This document shows, piece by piece, positions 7,595-16,416 of a stretch of 64,000 bases of DNA. The position numbers were made by a program, and so were the translations under genes. Where the stretch lies: positions 186,001-250,000 of the forward strand of contig NC_015320.1 of NCBI RefSeq assembly GCF_000194625.1, given 5' to 3'. Source of the DNA: Archaeoglobus veneficus SNP6 (GTDB lineage Archaea > Halobacteriota > Archaeoglobi > Archaeoglobales > Archaeoglobaceae). The first letter of the stretch is position 1. Every line of letters begins with the position of its first letter. The notes under the pieces are model-generated. The model was not told the DNA's origin. It saw nothing but the letters and a program-made list of their open reading frames with translations, and did not search any database.

Positions 7595-8008
7595 TTATTC
7601 CTTCAGCGCCGTAATCAGTTTTACGTTGTTTACACCCTTTATCGTCGTTATTTTATCAACGAGCCTCTTTATTTTTGCCATATCTCCTTTTACAATGACC
7701 ATCTCGAGGCAGCTATCCTCGTTGAGGTGTATGTGGAGGGTGGTTGTTATAACGTCGCCGAAGTCATGCTGGAGCGAGATTATTGCATCGCTTGTCCCCT
7801 TGTAGTGGTGGTTATAGAGGATTGTGACCACACCAACGATTTCCCCTTCTTCTTTCTCGAGCCACTTGTATTCGGCGATGTAGTTTCTGATTGCATCTCT
7901 TATAGCTTCACTTCTTGAGGAATAGCCCCTCGTCCTGATAATGCTGTCAAACTCGTCAAGCAGGTTTTTTGGAAGGCTAACACCGATCCTCGTTACCCCT
8001 TCTTCCAT
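7595..8008 (-). CDS. nikR: Nickel-responsive regulator NikR
   Basis: A 137-residue repressor of nickel uptake genes. Residues 1-48 form a ribbon-helix-helix DNA-binding domain ([19 protein letters not shown]) and residues 55-137 an ACT-like tetramerisation domain. The square-planar Ni ligands of NikR are all present: H81, H92, H94 and C100. A TATA-like element (minus strand TTTTTATAAAG, near 8028-8038) lies about 25 bases before ATG 8008, suggesting a leaderless transcript. No nickel transporter gene is nearby, so its targets lie outside the window. Confidence 0.95.
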   Translation of the reverse strand: MEEGVTRIGVSLPKNLLDEFDSIIRTRGYSSRSEAIRDAIRNYIAEYKWLEKEEGEIVGVVTILYNHHYKGTSDAIISLQHDFGDVITTTLHIHLNEDSCLEMVIVKGDMAKIKRLVDKITTIKGVNNVKLITALKE

Positions 8009-8102
8009 ACCTGAATCTGTGCATGAACTTTATAAAAAACTTGTTATCGACTTTAAAATAATGGAGAAGAAGTATTAATGAATGAATATAAGGTTGAACT
8101 CT

Positions 8103-8360
8103 TTAAACCTGCTCCCTATAGGCTTCAAGAACAGCGTTAACTATCTTCTCCCTCGCCTCTTTACTTGCGGGGTGGAATATATCCTGGAAGGTACCGTCCT
8201 TTGCCCTTCTGCTGGGCATGCTTACCCAGAGGCCGTTCTCCCCTTCCAGCACCTTTATTCCCTTCACAACAAATTCGTTGTCCAGAGATACAGACGCATA
8301 GGCCTTAACGGCCCCATCTCCTCTCGCCTTATATATTCTAACTTCCGTTATCTCGGCCAA
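8103..8360 (-). CDS. SpoVG-like protein
   Basis: An 85-residue protein with the SpoVG fold signature: ITEVRIYKA at the start, ASVSLDNEFVVKGIKVLEG, then VSMPSRRAKDGTFQDIFHP. In bacteria SpoVG binds DNA or RNA and affects division and gene expression; the archaeal role is unknown. The start is TTG at 8360, supported by a strong Shine-Dalgarno (GGAGGAG, plus-strand 8367-8373) six bases upstream. It has no operon partner. The match rests on motif reading; the PSRR block is the strongest evidence. Confidence 0.78.
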   Translation of the reverse strand: MAEITEVRIYKARGDGAVKAYASVSLDNEFVVKGIKVLEGENGLWVSMPSRRAKDGTFQDIFHPASKEAREKIVNAVLEAYREQV

Positions 8361-8467
8361 TTCTAACTCCTCCTACTGCGTATTTCATCCCCCTCTCCCC
8401 CATCCTTATTTAAACTTTGTTCTTGAAGATGTGTAATTAAGCCTTCGTCAAAAGAACAAAAAAGAAA

Positions 8468-9760
8468 TCAGGGGACAAGCCTGTGCCTGTCCCTCGGGAA
8501 CATTATCGCCTCTCTTATGTTCTTAAGGCCAAGCATCGACATCAGCAGCCTCTCTGCTCCAAGCCCCCATCCAGCGTGCGGTGGCATGCCGTAGCGGAAA
8601 GCTTCGAGGTAGAAGCCAAAACTTTCGGGACTCATTCCGCACTCTTCTATGCGTTTCACGAGGAGATCGTAGAGGTGGATACGCTGTGCACCGCTCGCCA
8701 GTTCGAGCCAGCCATGCATCAGGTCGAAGCTCTTGCAAACTTCCGGCTTATCGTCGTAAGGCATCGCGTAGAATGGCTTTGATTCGGTGGGCCAATCAAC
8801 TATGAAGTAGTGGCTGTCCATGTGTTCTGCGATGATCTTCAGCGCAGCCGTGCTAAGATCTTCGCCCCACGGTATGTCCTCTCCACCTTCGTGTGCAATC
8901 TCTATGGCTTCATCGTACTTCAACCTCTCGAAGGGGACTTCGGGCACATCAAGCTTGATGTCGAGCCACGAGAGGAATTTCTCGCACTCAACGCTTACAT
9001 CCTCGTAAATTCTTGCCACAAGTCGCTCGAGCACATCCATGACCCCCTCGTGATCCATAAAGCTCGCCTCGATGTCGATGGATATCGCCTCGTTGAGATG
9101 CCTTACGGTGTTGTGCTCTTCAGCTCTGAAAATGGGGCCTATTTCGAAGACCTTTTCAAGGCCGGCACCCATCAAAACCTGCTTGTAGAGCTGAGGACTC
9201 TGGTTCAGGAAAGCCTCTTTTTCGAAGTAGCTTATTGGGAACAGCTCTGTTCCACCTTCTGTGGCGGTCGACACGATTTTTGGCGTATTAACTTCAATGA
9301 ACCCCTCTTCGCACAGGAACCTGCGAACACTTTGAAGCATGCAGTGCCTAATCCTGAATATTGCCTGGATCTTCGGCTTTCTCAGGTCGAGGTAGCGGTG
9401 GTCGAGCCTTGTATCGAGCTCCGCCGGAACCTTCTCGGCAACATCAAGCGGGAGAGGCGCATCGGCTTCATTGAGCACGTCGAAGGCGGTTGGAATAACC
9501 TCGTACCCTCCGGGAGCCTTTGGTTCAGCCTTTACAATGCCTTTAACCATGACAACGCTTTCCCTTCGAACCTTTTTTGCCCTGTTGAAGATTTCTCTGT
9601 CAACCTTCTTTTTAGGCAGCGTAATCTGGATGAACCCCTCTCTATCTCTCAAAATTACGAATACCAGCCCACCGTGGTCTCTAACCTCGTGAATCCATCC
9701 GTAGAGCGTTACCTCCTTGCCTACGTCCTCTTCTCCAATCTCGCTTGTGTACTTCCTCAT
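8468..9760 (-). CDS. aspS: Aspartyl-tRNA synthetase, probably non-discriminating
   Basis: Class IIb synthetase of archaeal length (430 residues). The N-terminal OB fold binds the anticodon; the catalytic core shows motif 2 (FRAEEHNT) and motif 3 ([11 protein letters not shown]). In archaeal enzymes specificity for tRNA-Asp over tRNA-Asn depends on Trp26 and Lys85 (Thermococcus numbering); here the matching positions appear to be H24 (GWIHEVRD) and P83 (KAPGG), the combination associated with non-discriminating enzymes. It would then also make Asp-tRNA-Asn for amidation. Its start overlaps the hisD stop by four bases, so it is the second gene of that operon. Confidence 0.95.
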   Translation of the reverse strand: MRKYTSEIGEEDVGKEVTLYGWIHEVRDHGGLVFVILRDREGFIQITLPKKKVDREIFNRAKKVRRESVVMVKGIVKAEPKAPGGYEVIPTAFDVLNEADAPLPLDVAEKVPAELDTRLDHRYLDLRKPKIQAIFRIRHCMLQSVRRFLCEEGFIEVNTPKIVSTATEGGTELFPISYFEKEAFLNQSPQLYKQVLMGAGLEKVFEIGPIFRAEEHNTVRHLNEAISIDIEASFMDHEGVMDVLERLVARIYEDVSVECEKFLSWLDIKLDVPEVPFERLKYDEAIEIAHEGGEDIPWGEDLSTAALKIIAEHMDSHYFIVDWPTESKPFYAMPYDDKPEVCKSFDLMHGWLELASGAQRIHLYDLLVKRIEECGMSPESFGFYLEAFRYGMPPHAGWGLGAERLLMSMLGLKNIREAIMFPRDRHRLVP

Positions 9761-10998
9761 TCTTTCAACCTCTCTTCGACGGATTTTGCGTGAAACGGCA
9801 AACCTTCTTTATTTGCAAGCGTGATTATTGCCTGGCCTATTCTCTTCAGTCCGTCCTTGCTGAGCTTCTGGAAGGTTATGTGCTTTAAAAATGTTTCAAC
9901 GCTCAGGCCAGAGTAACGCCTTCCATATCCTGCAGTGGGAAGGATGTGGTTCGTCCCGGATGCATAATCGCCAGCAGCAACAGGGCTGTATTCTCCGACG
10001 AAAACACTTCCAGCGTGCTTTATTCTGTCCATGCAGTTTTCGGCCCCTTCAAACATCATTTCGAGGTGCTCTGGAGCGAACTTGTTTGAGATCTCAATTG
10101 CCTCGTCTATGCTGTCTACAACGGCAATCCTTAGATTTTCGAGATTCAGACCTTTTCCAAGCTCTTCTGCCAGCGATTGCACCTCTTTCGCAAGTTTTTC
10201 CGATGTTGTGAGAACGACGGCAATGGCCATAGGATCGTGCTCGAGCTGAGCTAAAGCATCGAGAGCTACAAATCTTGCATTTGCGGTCTCATCTGCAATA
10301 ATAAGGACTTCAGAAGGGCCGGCCGGCATGTCGATGGGCACATCCTTCGAAACGAGAATCTTTGCTGCCGTAACGTAGATGTTTCCCGGCCCGACTATCT
10401 TATCAACAGGCTTCACACTTTCGGTTCCATAGGCGAGAGCTGCAATTGCCTGGGCTCCACCAACGGCGTAAATCTCGTTTATTCCTGCTATATCGCAGGC
10501 GACGAGGGTGAGCGGCTTAACTTTCCCCCTTTCGTCCGGCGGTGTGCATGCAGCGATTCTTTCTACTCCTGCAATTGACGCTGGAATGCCGGCCATGAGG
10601 GCTGTTGAGGGGTAGCTCGCTCTCCCGCCGGGAACGTATATTCCCGCACTGTCCAGGGGTACGTACCTCTTCCCCAGTACAACATCGCCGAAATCTATGA
10701 ACATGTCCCTTTCAACGCACGTTATGGAGTGAAAACGCTCTATGTTCTGCTTTGCAACTTCAAGTGCGTCTATAATCTCGTCGTCGACTTCTTCATATGC
10801 AGCATCGATTTCCTCAGATGGGACCCTGATATACTGAAGTTCAACGCCGTCAAACTGCTTTGTCAGCTCTATCAGCGCCTCATCTCCTCCTTCCCTTACT
10901 TTTTCGACGATAGGCCTTACTTTCTCTATGTACTCGTCAATGGACTTGCTTCTCTCAACCAGCAGGTCATCTGGTGTTACGATCATCGTAATCCCCAT
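9757..10998 (-). CDS. hisD: Histidinol dehydrogenase
   Basis: Last two oxidation steps of histidine synthesis, histidinol to histidine, with zinc and NAD. The 413-residue length is normal. Recognised blocks are VPGGRASYPSTALM near residue 130, VGPGNIYV near 210, PAGPSEVLI near 230, LEHDPMA, and APEHLEMM near 325, which supply zinc ligands and the catalytic acid/base residues. ATG 10998 is used; ATG 10986 is also possible. It heads a two-gene operon with aspS. The other his genes seen in the window (hisC, hisG) are far away. Confidence 0.96.
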   Translation of the reverse strand: MGITMIVTPDDLLVERSKSIDEYIEKVRPIVEKVREGGDEALIELTKQFDGVELQYIRVPSEEIDAAYEEVDDEIIDALEVAKQNIERFHSITCVERDMFIDFGDVVLGKRYVPLDSAGIYVPGGRASYPSTALMAGIPASIAGVERIAACTPPDERGKVKPLTLVACDIAGINEIYAVGGAQAIAALAYGTESVKPVDKIVGPGNIYVTAAKILVSKDVPIDMPAGPSEVLIIADETANARFVALDALAQLEHDPMAIAVVLTTSEKLAKEVQSLAEELGKGLNLENLRIAVVDSIDEAIEISNKFAPEHLEMMFEGAENCMDRIKHAGSVFVGEYSPVAAGDYASGTNHILPTAGYGRRYSGLSVETFLKHITFQKLSKDGLKRIGQAIITLANKEGLPFHAKSVEERLKE

Positions 10999-11210
10999 GG
11001 CATGGCATGCGGGGAAGCTATAACGTTTTCTGTTGATGCCGGGTTATTCTGCCTTTGCCGGAGGTAGTGTTTGGGGGTTAAATTTAGGTTAATACGTGTT
11101 CGTCTTATCTCGTACCCGTGTTTGGGAATGAGTACCTATTGTTCTGTTTGATTCAGACAATATTGCTATCAATCTGAAAGAAGTGGAGATGTTGGTAGGT
11201 GCTTTATTTA

Positions 11211-11236
11211 AATAAAAGAAAAACAAAAAATAAAAT
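11211..11236 (-). terminator. T-rich terminator of small cysteine protein
   Basis: On the minus strand this stretch reads as a nearly continuous T-rich run (TTTTATTTTTT then TTTTTCTTTTATT) directly after the stop codon of the small cysteine protein gene. The 210 bases between it and hisD hold no gene that can be supported. Confidence 0.5.
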
Positions 11237-11247
11237 CTCAGAAGAAT

Positions 11248-11430
11248 TTAGCCAGTTTTTCCATCAGGCCAGAGGTTCTCAGGAACCTCTTTTCCAGCCT
11301 TTCTCAACTGGTACCTTGCACAGTTTTTGAAGTCTCCCTTACAGTACCTCTTTTTCAAGATTTCTGCTGTCGCAGGCAACGCAATGTTGTTAAAAAATGG
11401 GCATTTTGCCAGAAATTCACAGTCTGCCAT
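11248..11430 (-). CDS. Small four-cysteine protein
   Basis: A 60-residue protein with four cysteines (C4, C10, C30, C37) in the pattern C-x5-CPFF, then YC-x6-CARY. This motif also occurs as a tail on archaeal and bacterial sensor proteins and may bind an Fe-S cluster or metal; no role is established. A GTG at 11439 is in frame, but the Shine-Dalgarno GAGGAGG (plus-strand 11441-11447) is one base from it and well spaced for ATG 11430, which is chosen. It is monocistronic. Confidence 0.72.
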   Translation of the reverse strand: MADCEFLAKCPFFNNIALPATAEILKKRYCKGDFKNCARYQLRKAGKEVPENLWPDGKTG

Positions 11431-11635
11431 TATCAACACACCTCCTCTTTATCATTATAACTATCATCATAGTAACGAATACAAATAAATTTCGGCCACT
11501 TAGGTTTGTTTTGCGAAACCATAGGGTGCGCGTTCTCAACATGTAAATTCTATTTTAGGAGATTGGATGGGTTGCTGCCAACTAAAAACAACCATAAATT
11601 TCATATAGCTATCCACCTCAATCTTTCCAGCCTGA

Positions 11636-11708
11636 AGCCCCGTGGGGTAGTGGTCAATCCTGGGGGACTCTGGATCCCCTGACCCCGGTTCGAATCCGGG
11701 CGGGGCTA
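11636..11708 (+). tRNA. tRNA-Gln (CTG)
   Basis: A 73-base cloverleaf. The acceptor stem AGCCCCG pairs with CGGGGCT, discriminator A at 11708. The T arm is CCCGG-TTCGAAT-CCGGG. The anticodon stem-loop is GGGGA-CTCTGGA-TCCCC with anticodon CTG. No CCA is encoded. In archaea this tRNA is charged with Glu and amidated by GatDE; gatD is present in this window. Confidence 0.95.
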
Positions 11709-11771
11709 TATATGCCCCATCTCTGCCGGGTTTCGACACATTTTTCAATCACCCGGCTTTTAATCTCTGAA

Positions 11772-12086
11772 GTGATTGAACTAAATGAGCAATCTCTCAG
11801 AGAGTTCGTAAGAGAGAAGTTCGCTGTTGTAGAATTTTACAACGACTTTTGTCCTTACTGCAGAATGCTTACGGCTATTCTCAGCTCAATATGCCGGGAA
11901 ATGGGCATTAAGGTGGGGAAGATAAATGTGGGGAATTATCCGGACATCGGAAGAGAGTACGAGATCGAACTCGTACCCACAGTAATTGTCTTCAGCAGGG
12001 GCGAAGCGGTGGGAGGTTTTATGGGATTCACAACGAGAAACGTCGTTAAAGCTGAACTTGAAAGGCTTGTAAGAGAATACTGTTAG
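11772..12086 (+). CDS. Thioredoxin-like protein
   Basis: A 104-residue thioredoxin fold with redox motif CPYC (27-30) preceded by FYNDF, and the cis-proline segment VPTVIVF near residue 70. CPYC is the glutaredoxin-type dipeptide in an otherwise thioredoxin-like sequence. An in-frame ATG at 11712 would begin four bases after the tRNA gene; GTG 11772 gives the family's normal N-terminus (VIELNEQSLREF) and is preferred. It probably reduces disulfides in the cytoplasm; the partner reductase is not in the window. Confidence 0.85.
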   Translation: MIELNEQSLREFVREKFAVVEFYNDFCPYCRMLTAILSSICREMGIKVGKINVGNYPDIGREYEIELVPTVIVFSRGEAVGGFMGFTTRNVVKAELERLVREYC

Positions 12087-12179
12087 CATCTAATAGTGCA
12101 AGCTGGCTGTTGTGGGCTGGGTTGGGGAGTAAATTTCTCCTTCAAGCATCTTGGCAAATGAGAGGTTTGTATAGTGTAA

Positions 12180-12809
12180 TTACTCCTGCTCTTCAGGAGG
12201 CACGATGTAGTACGTTTTTATCTTCTTAAATCTCTTTCCTATGAAGTATATCTCCGCGCTTCTCTTCCTCGAAGCAGGGGGACTGTGAAGCTTCTTGAAG
12301 CGGAAGTACGGCTTGAATTCATTGAAGACCTTCTGTATTTCTTCTCCCTGAAACATTTTGACAACGAAGTTCCCTCCTGGCTTCAGCACCTGCCTTGCTA
12401 TGTTGAATGCCGCCCTCGCCAAATCCATTGAAATCAGGTGGTCTATCGACCAGTGCCCCGTAATCTTTGGTGATGCATCGCAAATTACTGCATCGTATTC
12501 CCTGCTTACAGCCTTTATCTTTTCAAGCGTTTCTTCTTTAGTTATGTCCCCCTGGATGAATGTAACGCCTTCTATGGGCGGCATCGGGTTAATATCGACG
12601 GCAACGACTTCTGCTCCAAGCTCTACAGCAACCTGACTCCATCCACCAGGCGATGCGCCCAGATCGAGAACCTTGCTGCCTTTTTTAATCAGCTTGAAAG
12701 TTTTGTTCATCTGGAGCAGCTTGAATGCTGCCCTGCTTCGGTACCCTTTCTTTTTGGCCTCCCAGTAGTAGTAATCCTGTCTGTCCTGAGTCCTTCGAGG
12801 CTTTGCCAT
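12180..12809 (-). CDS. rlmE: rRNA 2'-O-ribose methyltransferase RlmE (FtsJ)
   Basis: A 209-residue SAM-dependent enzyme that methylates the ribose of a uridine in the large-subunit rRNA A loop. The SAM site is VLDLGASPGGWSQ (48-60). The catalytic tetrad can be read as K30 (RAAFK), the Asp in ICDASP, the Lys in FVVKMF and the Glu in SAEIYF. It lies one base after the stop of the YjbQ-like gene upstream and is cotranscribed with it. Confidence 0.93.
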   Translation of the reverse strand: MAKPRRTQDRQDYYYWEAKKKGYRSRAAFKLLQMNKTFKLIKKGSKVLDLGASPGGWSQVAVELGAEVVAVDINPMPPIEGVTFIQGDITKEETLEKIKAVSREYDAVICDASPKITGHWSIDHLISMDLARAAFNIARQVLKPGGNFVVKMFQGEEIQKVFNEFKPYFRFKKLHSPPASRKRSAEIYFIGKRFKKIKTYYIVPPEEQE

Positions 12810-12810
12810 G

Positions 12811-13203
12811 TTAATCTACCAGCTTTACAATTACTCTTCTCGTTCTCGGGCCATCAAGTTCGACGAAGAGTATGCGCTGCCACGTTCCAAGCTGAAGTTT
12901 TCCGTTCTCAACTGGCACAACCACACTATTGCCTAAAAGAACTGCGCGAATGTGCGCATCTGCATTATCGTCTATGCGATCATGTTTATATCCCGCTCCC
13001 GTGGGCACAATCTTTGAAAGGGCTGAGACTATGTCTTCGAGCAGCCCCGGTTCCGCTTCATTTATAATCACGGCCGTGGTTGTATGCAGCGTGTAAACTA
13101 CGGCTATGCCGCCCCCTCCACTTTCCTCAACTACCTTCCGAACGTCTGCCGTTATGTCGATTATTTCAGTCCTCTTTCCCGTTCTAATTTCGATTGCGGG
13201 CAT
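12811..13203 (-). CDS. YjbQ family protein (UPF0047)
   Basis: A 130-residue protein of the YjbQ/UPF0047 family. Conserved blocks are VVYTLHTTTAVIINEAEPG, the KHDRIDDNADAHI histidine/aspartate cluster and LGTWQRILFVELDGPR. Some members show thiamin-phosphate synthase activity in vitro; the true role is unsettled. It is separated by one base from rlmE downstream and follows the kinase gene after about 40 bases. Confidence 0.9.
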   Translation of the reverse strand: MPAIEIRTGKRTEIIDITADVRKVVEESGGGGIAVVYTLHTTTAVIINEAEPGLLEDIVSALSKIVPTGAGYKHDRIDDNADAHIRAVLLGNSVVVPVENGKLQLGTWQRILFVELDGPRTRRVIVKLVD

Positions 13204-13244
13204 ACACTTACCTCTTACATTTTATTTGGCCGGAGTCTGGTTTA

Positions 13245-14420
13245 TCATGGAACTCTGGCCAGTACTTCTCTACCCTTTTCGAGTCTGAATTCTCCAAATT
13301 CTATTGCTCTTATGCTTTTTGCGCGGGTAAGAATATCAATCTTTCCGGAGTCGAAATCTATTCTTTTCAGCAGTCCCAGACCTTCGTATTTATTGTCAGA
13401 GTAAACACCTACAACAAGGTCTTCAAAGCTTTTGGGTGTGAATATGCTGACATCCTCAACACCGTAGACTTCCCTGAGGGCCTTTAACGCCTCCACTCCC
13501 AGCTCTCCTTCTTCCAGAACGCAGACGTTCAGAAAGTCCGGGCCGGTTTCGGCGAAGAGAACAGTGTCAAGAATTTCCCTTATAAAGTCGTCCGACACCC
13601 TTCGCCCCTTGAAAAGCGTGGTGTTGCGAAGCTTTACGTCTTTCACACTTAGACTTACGACATTTGCTCCCTCAAGCCACCTCGCATAGCGCTCGCTCCT
13701 TATAGCGCCTCTTAGCTCTCTGCTCCTCTTTTTTGGTACGAAAGTCTCGACGGTGATTGTGTTGAACTCTTCAAGGTAGTATGGAATTTCTCCAAGGCAA
13801 ACGATGACGTCTGGCCTGAATATCTCAATCTTCGCGAGCTTGTAATTCCTCGCTTTCCTGCCACGCGTCCAGCCGGTTGTATCTACAATAATCCAGTCTG
13901 CATTGATCTCCTTTGCAACGGCTGCAAGCTTTGCAAATCCCCGCAAGCACCTCGCTTCTCTCCCCATCGGTGACGTCGATCCCACAAAGAAGCCGTCGAG
14001 CATCGGTATTTCTGATAGGCTTGCGCATTTCTCTGCGATACCGATCCCCATCGCTGCCGGATGGCCTATGTCTGCCTGGCCTATGTCTGCATCTATCACG
14101 CACGTCTTTCCATCGAGTTTATTGACGAGCCACACAGCAAAACTGCTCTTACCCGTATCCGTCTCGCCAAAAAGAAGGATTTTTCTCCATCCGCTGGATT
14201 TTATCTCTTCAACTACTTTTTCCCAGCTTTCCGGAATCGTTGAGCCCTTTACGGGTATATACTTTCCTTCTATCTTCACTGCACCCTCTCTCAGATACAG
14301 GGGGGTGAGGTTTTTTGCCTCAATCTCCTTCACGGGGCAGCCGAAGACCTCTGCGTAACCCTCAACGACCTCTGCTTTCCCCTCGAGCAGCAGTGTTACA
14401 TCGGAATCTCTTACGAGCAT
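13245..14420 (-). CDS. Grc3/Clp1-like polynucleotide 5'-hydroxyl kinase
   Basis: A 391-residue P-loop protein that would phosphorylate 5'-OH ends of RNA or DNA, as in tRNA splicing or RNA repair. The P-loop is GETDTGKSS (85-93), preceded by an N-terminal beta domain, and followed by CVIDADIGQADIG, the Clp1/Grc3-type Walker B/lid region with the DxDxGQ signature. IIVDTTGWTRGRKARNYKL also fits the family. Beyond residue 250 conservation is weak. It shares a strand with rlmE and yjbQ, consistent with RNA metabolism. Confidence 0.85.
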   Translation of the reverse strand: MLVRDSDVTLLLEGKAEVVEGYAEVFGCPVKEIEAKNLTPLYLREGAVKIEGKYIPVKGSTIPESWEKVVEEIKSSGWRKILLFGETDTGKSSFAVWLVNKLDGKTCVIDADIGQADIGHPAAMGIGIAEKCASLSEIPMLDGFFVGSTSPMGREARCLRGFAKLAAVAKEINADWIIVDTTGWTRGRKARNYKLAKIEIFRPDVIVCLGEIPYYLEEFNTITVETFVPKKRSRELRGAIRSERYARWLEGANVVSLSVKDVKLRNTTLFKGRRVSDDFIREILDTVLFAETGPDFLNVCVLEEGELGVEALKALREVYGVEDVSIFTPKSFEDLVVGVYSDNKYEGLGLLKRIDFDSGKIDILTRAKSIRAIEFGEFRLEKGREVLARVP

Positions 14421-14424
14421 AGCT

Positions 14425-15297
14425 CTAATTTGCGAGCCTTATTTCCAGAACTCTCAGCTCCGGCTGGGCCGTCCTTATCTTCGTGAAGTTTGTGTCACGC
14501 ATCACTGCAACGCTGAGGCCGTCATCGTAGTTGGTGTAGTTGTAGTACTCTGTGACGTTGGAGTCAACGAACGCTCCGTTCTTGATGAAGTGCACGCCGA
14601 CAACCTTCTCGTACATGCTACCGTTCATTCTCAGTCCGGTAAAGTAGAAGTCCATGTAGTCTGTAACGTTACTGTCGCCCTCAGTTAGGGCTTTGGCAGC
14701 ATCGCCGTAGAACATCAGAATCACGTTAAAGCTGCCCGGAATTCTGGATGTGTAGTTTGCGATCAGTTCGTCCATGCTCCCGTTTCCGGAAACAATCGTG
14801 TCGATTGCCCTTGCGACGTGGGGAGCAGTGCCTATCAGAAACGGAGAAACTTCGGGAGCTACCATTATTCCGTTTGCTACTTTCACTTTAAATCCTCTGT
14901 ATTCGTCTTTCTCTCCTGCGAAGTAAATTTTAGTCTTGTTAACGTCAACGAGGTAGAGCAAACCATCGCCGTAGCTTGCCACGAGCATTCTTTCAACGGG
15001 ATGCGCGAGCCGCAAATTTGAGAAGACGTAAGGATCGTAATTTATCTTTATGATGTGATCCACGTACTCGAGCAAAATCTCATTGCTGCAATTTTTCGTA
15101 GATGCGTAGATTATCTGTCCAGCCCCTGCAGGCAGACATTTGAGCAAATCGTCAAAACTCTGGAAGTCGTACTTTGTTTCTCTTTCTGGAGCAACGTAAC
15201 TACCTTTAAGGGCGTAAACGAGAACGCTACCCAGCATGATGAGCGCGAGGAAGAATGCGAGAAATCTTGCGGATCTCGTCTCCATTCTGCGTGCCAT
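14425..15297 (-). CDS. Unknown membrane-anchored protein
   Basis: Not recognised. The 290 residues begin with a short basic segment and one hydrophobic helix (about 12-31), a signal anchor, then a hydrophilic domain predicted to be outside the cell. It contains several N-x-S/T sites and no catalytic motif. It ends four bases before the kinase gene on the same strand and could share its transcript. Probably a lineage-specific surface protein. Confidence 0.65.
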   Translation of the reverse strand: MARRMETRSARFLAFFLALIMLGSVLVYALKGSYVAPERETKYDFQSFDDLLKCLPAGAGQIIYASTKNCSNEILLEYVDHIIKINYDPYVFSNLRLAHPVERMLVASYGDGLLYLVDVNKTKIYFAGEKDEYRGFKVKVANGIMVAPEVSPFLIGTAPHVARAIDTIVSGNGSMDELIANYTSRIPGSFNVILMFYGDAAKALTEGDSNVTDYMDFYFTGLRMNGSMYEKVVGVHFIKNGAFVDSNVTEYYNYTNYDDGLSVAVMRDTNFTKIRTAQPELRVLEIRLAN

Positions 15298-15380
15298 GCC
15301 TCAGCGTGCTTGACGAAAACACATAAAAGTTTTGGTGTCACTCTGCAAAACCCCAGCCAGTGGGTTTTGATTTAGAGGTG

Positions 15381-16049
15381 TCACGAGTATCTTATGAAAT
15401 TCCTTGTAAGCTCTTTGAGAAGTACAACGTATGTAACGAAAAATGCAGATATGGAAACAAACAGCCCGCCAAGCCCAATTTCAGGATGTATATCCATGAG
15501 CACACCTGAGGCAGATATTAACAGGCATCCAAACGCGAACACCTTGGCAGGCGTGCTAAGTGTTACTGGCTCCACGAGAATGTCCATCGCTCTGTAGTAT
15601 CTCCAAAGGTGGAAGGAGACAACTATAAGGAGAATCGTGAGACACGCGACAGCTGTAATCACCAAACCCCTCGAGAACAGAGTGTAAGTTCTATCCAGAA
15701 AGAGAAAAATAACGGTTACGTAAATACAGGCGTCGAAAGTTTCTTTTCCAAGTTTTATCGACGAGTTTTTCCACATGCTGTACAGAATGTCTGTGTTCAC
15801 GAGTATCAGGAAAGCTTCAATCAGCAAGAATCCAACAACTGCATGGTAAACAGGGTTCAGTTTCAGCAGCAATATACAGAACCCGAGCACACCTTGCATT
15901 ATCAGAAGTAGCGACGCCACAACTGTGCACAGAGCAAACCTCTTTATTCTGTAATTCAGAAAGTCTGTTCTGTCTGGGTGGAGGGAGGAATAATTTACCA
16001 GAGCTATTGCGAACAGAATCAATCCAAGTGTTGCCCTTTGCATTGGCAT
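15381..16049 (-). CDS. Unknown integral membrane protein
   Basis: Not recognised. A 222-residue protein of roughly seven hydrophobic helices with short loops; the few charges cluster near residues 24-37 and 88-104. No transporter signature is evident. Two in-frame ATGs (16049, 16043) are possible. An 83-base gap separates it from the membrane-anchored protein downstream. Seven helices without motifs could be a sensor domain, but that is speculation. Confidence 0.6.
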   Translation of the reverse strand: MPMQRATLGLILFAIALVNYSSLHPDRTDFLNYRIKRFALCTVVASLLLIMQGVLGFCILLLKLNPVYHAVVGFLLIEAFLILVNTDILYSMWKNSSIKLGKETFDACIYVTVIFLFLDRTYTLFSRGLVITAVACLTILLIVVSFHLWRYYRAMDILVEPVTLSTPAKVFAFGCLLISASGVLMDIHPEIGLGGLFVSISAFFVTYVVLLKELTRNFIRYS

Positions 16050-16183
16050 CTAATTATTAACGATCAATAAAAACAATAAAAAGTTTTTGAAAAACTATCA
16101 AATCTTAAACTATCAGACACTCCCGAGCACTTTTAAAGGAGAAGCAGCGATAGAATTATATCCCATAATACCAATGGAGAGCT

Positions 16184-16354
16184 ATGCCAGCCGTTGTTGA
16201 CGAGAGCAAGTGCGATGGGTGCGGAACGTGCGTTGACGAGTGCCCCGTAGGGGCGATAGAGCTTAACGACACAGCTCATGTCGATGTGGACATATGCACC
16301 GATTGCGGGACGTGTGTTGATGTATGTCCCAATGAGGCAATAACGCTTGAGTAG
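16184..16354 (+). CDS. 2[4Fe-4S] ferredoxin
   Basis: A complete 56-residue bacterial-type ferredoxin, an electron carrier. Two cluster motifs are present: C10-x2-C13-x2-C16-x3-C20-P and C38-x2-C41-x2-C44-x3-C48-P, giving two [4Fe-4S] clusters. ATG 16184 follows GGAGA (16176-16180) and a TATA-like GAATTATAT (about 16153-16161). It is very acidic, as usual for the family. No obvious partner oxidoreductase is adjacent. Confidence 0.95.
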   Translation: MPAVVDESKCDGCGTCVDECPVGAIELNDTAHVDVDICTDCGTCVDVCPNEAITLE

Positions 16355-16416
16355 GCAAGTTAAGTATGGCAAAGTTTTAATTATCACGTCTAAATTATGA
16401 GCATAGAGGTGTGCTC

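Noticed and set aside
8810-9793. Long plus-strand open frame of 327 codons opposite aspS.
   Set aside because: It is antisense to a complete AspRS with all class II motifs and shows no family resemblance; it is a by-product of the codon usage of aspS.
11536-11748. Minus-strand open frame across the tRNA-Gln gene.
   Set aside because: It contains the antisense of the whole tRNA and reads as tRNA-derived spurious coding.
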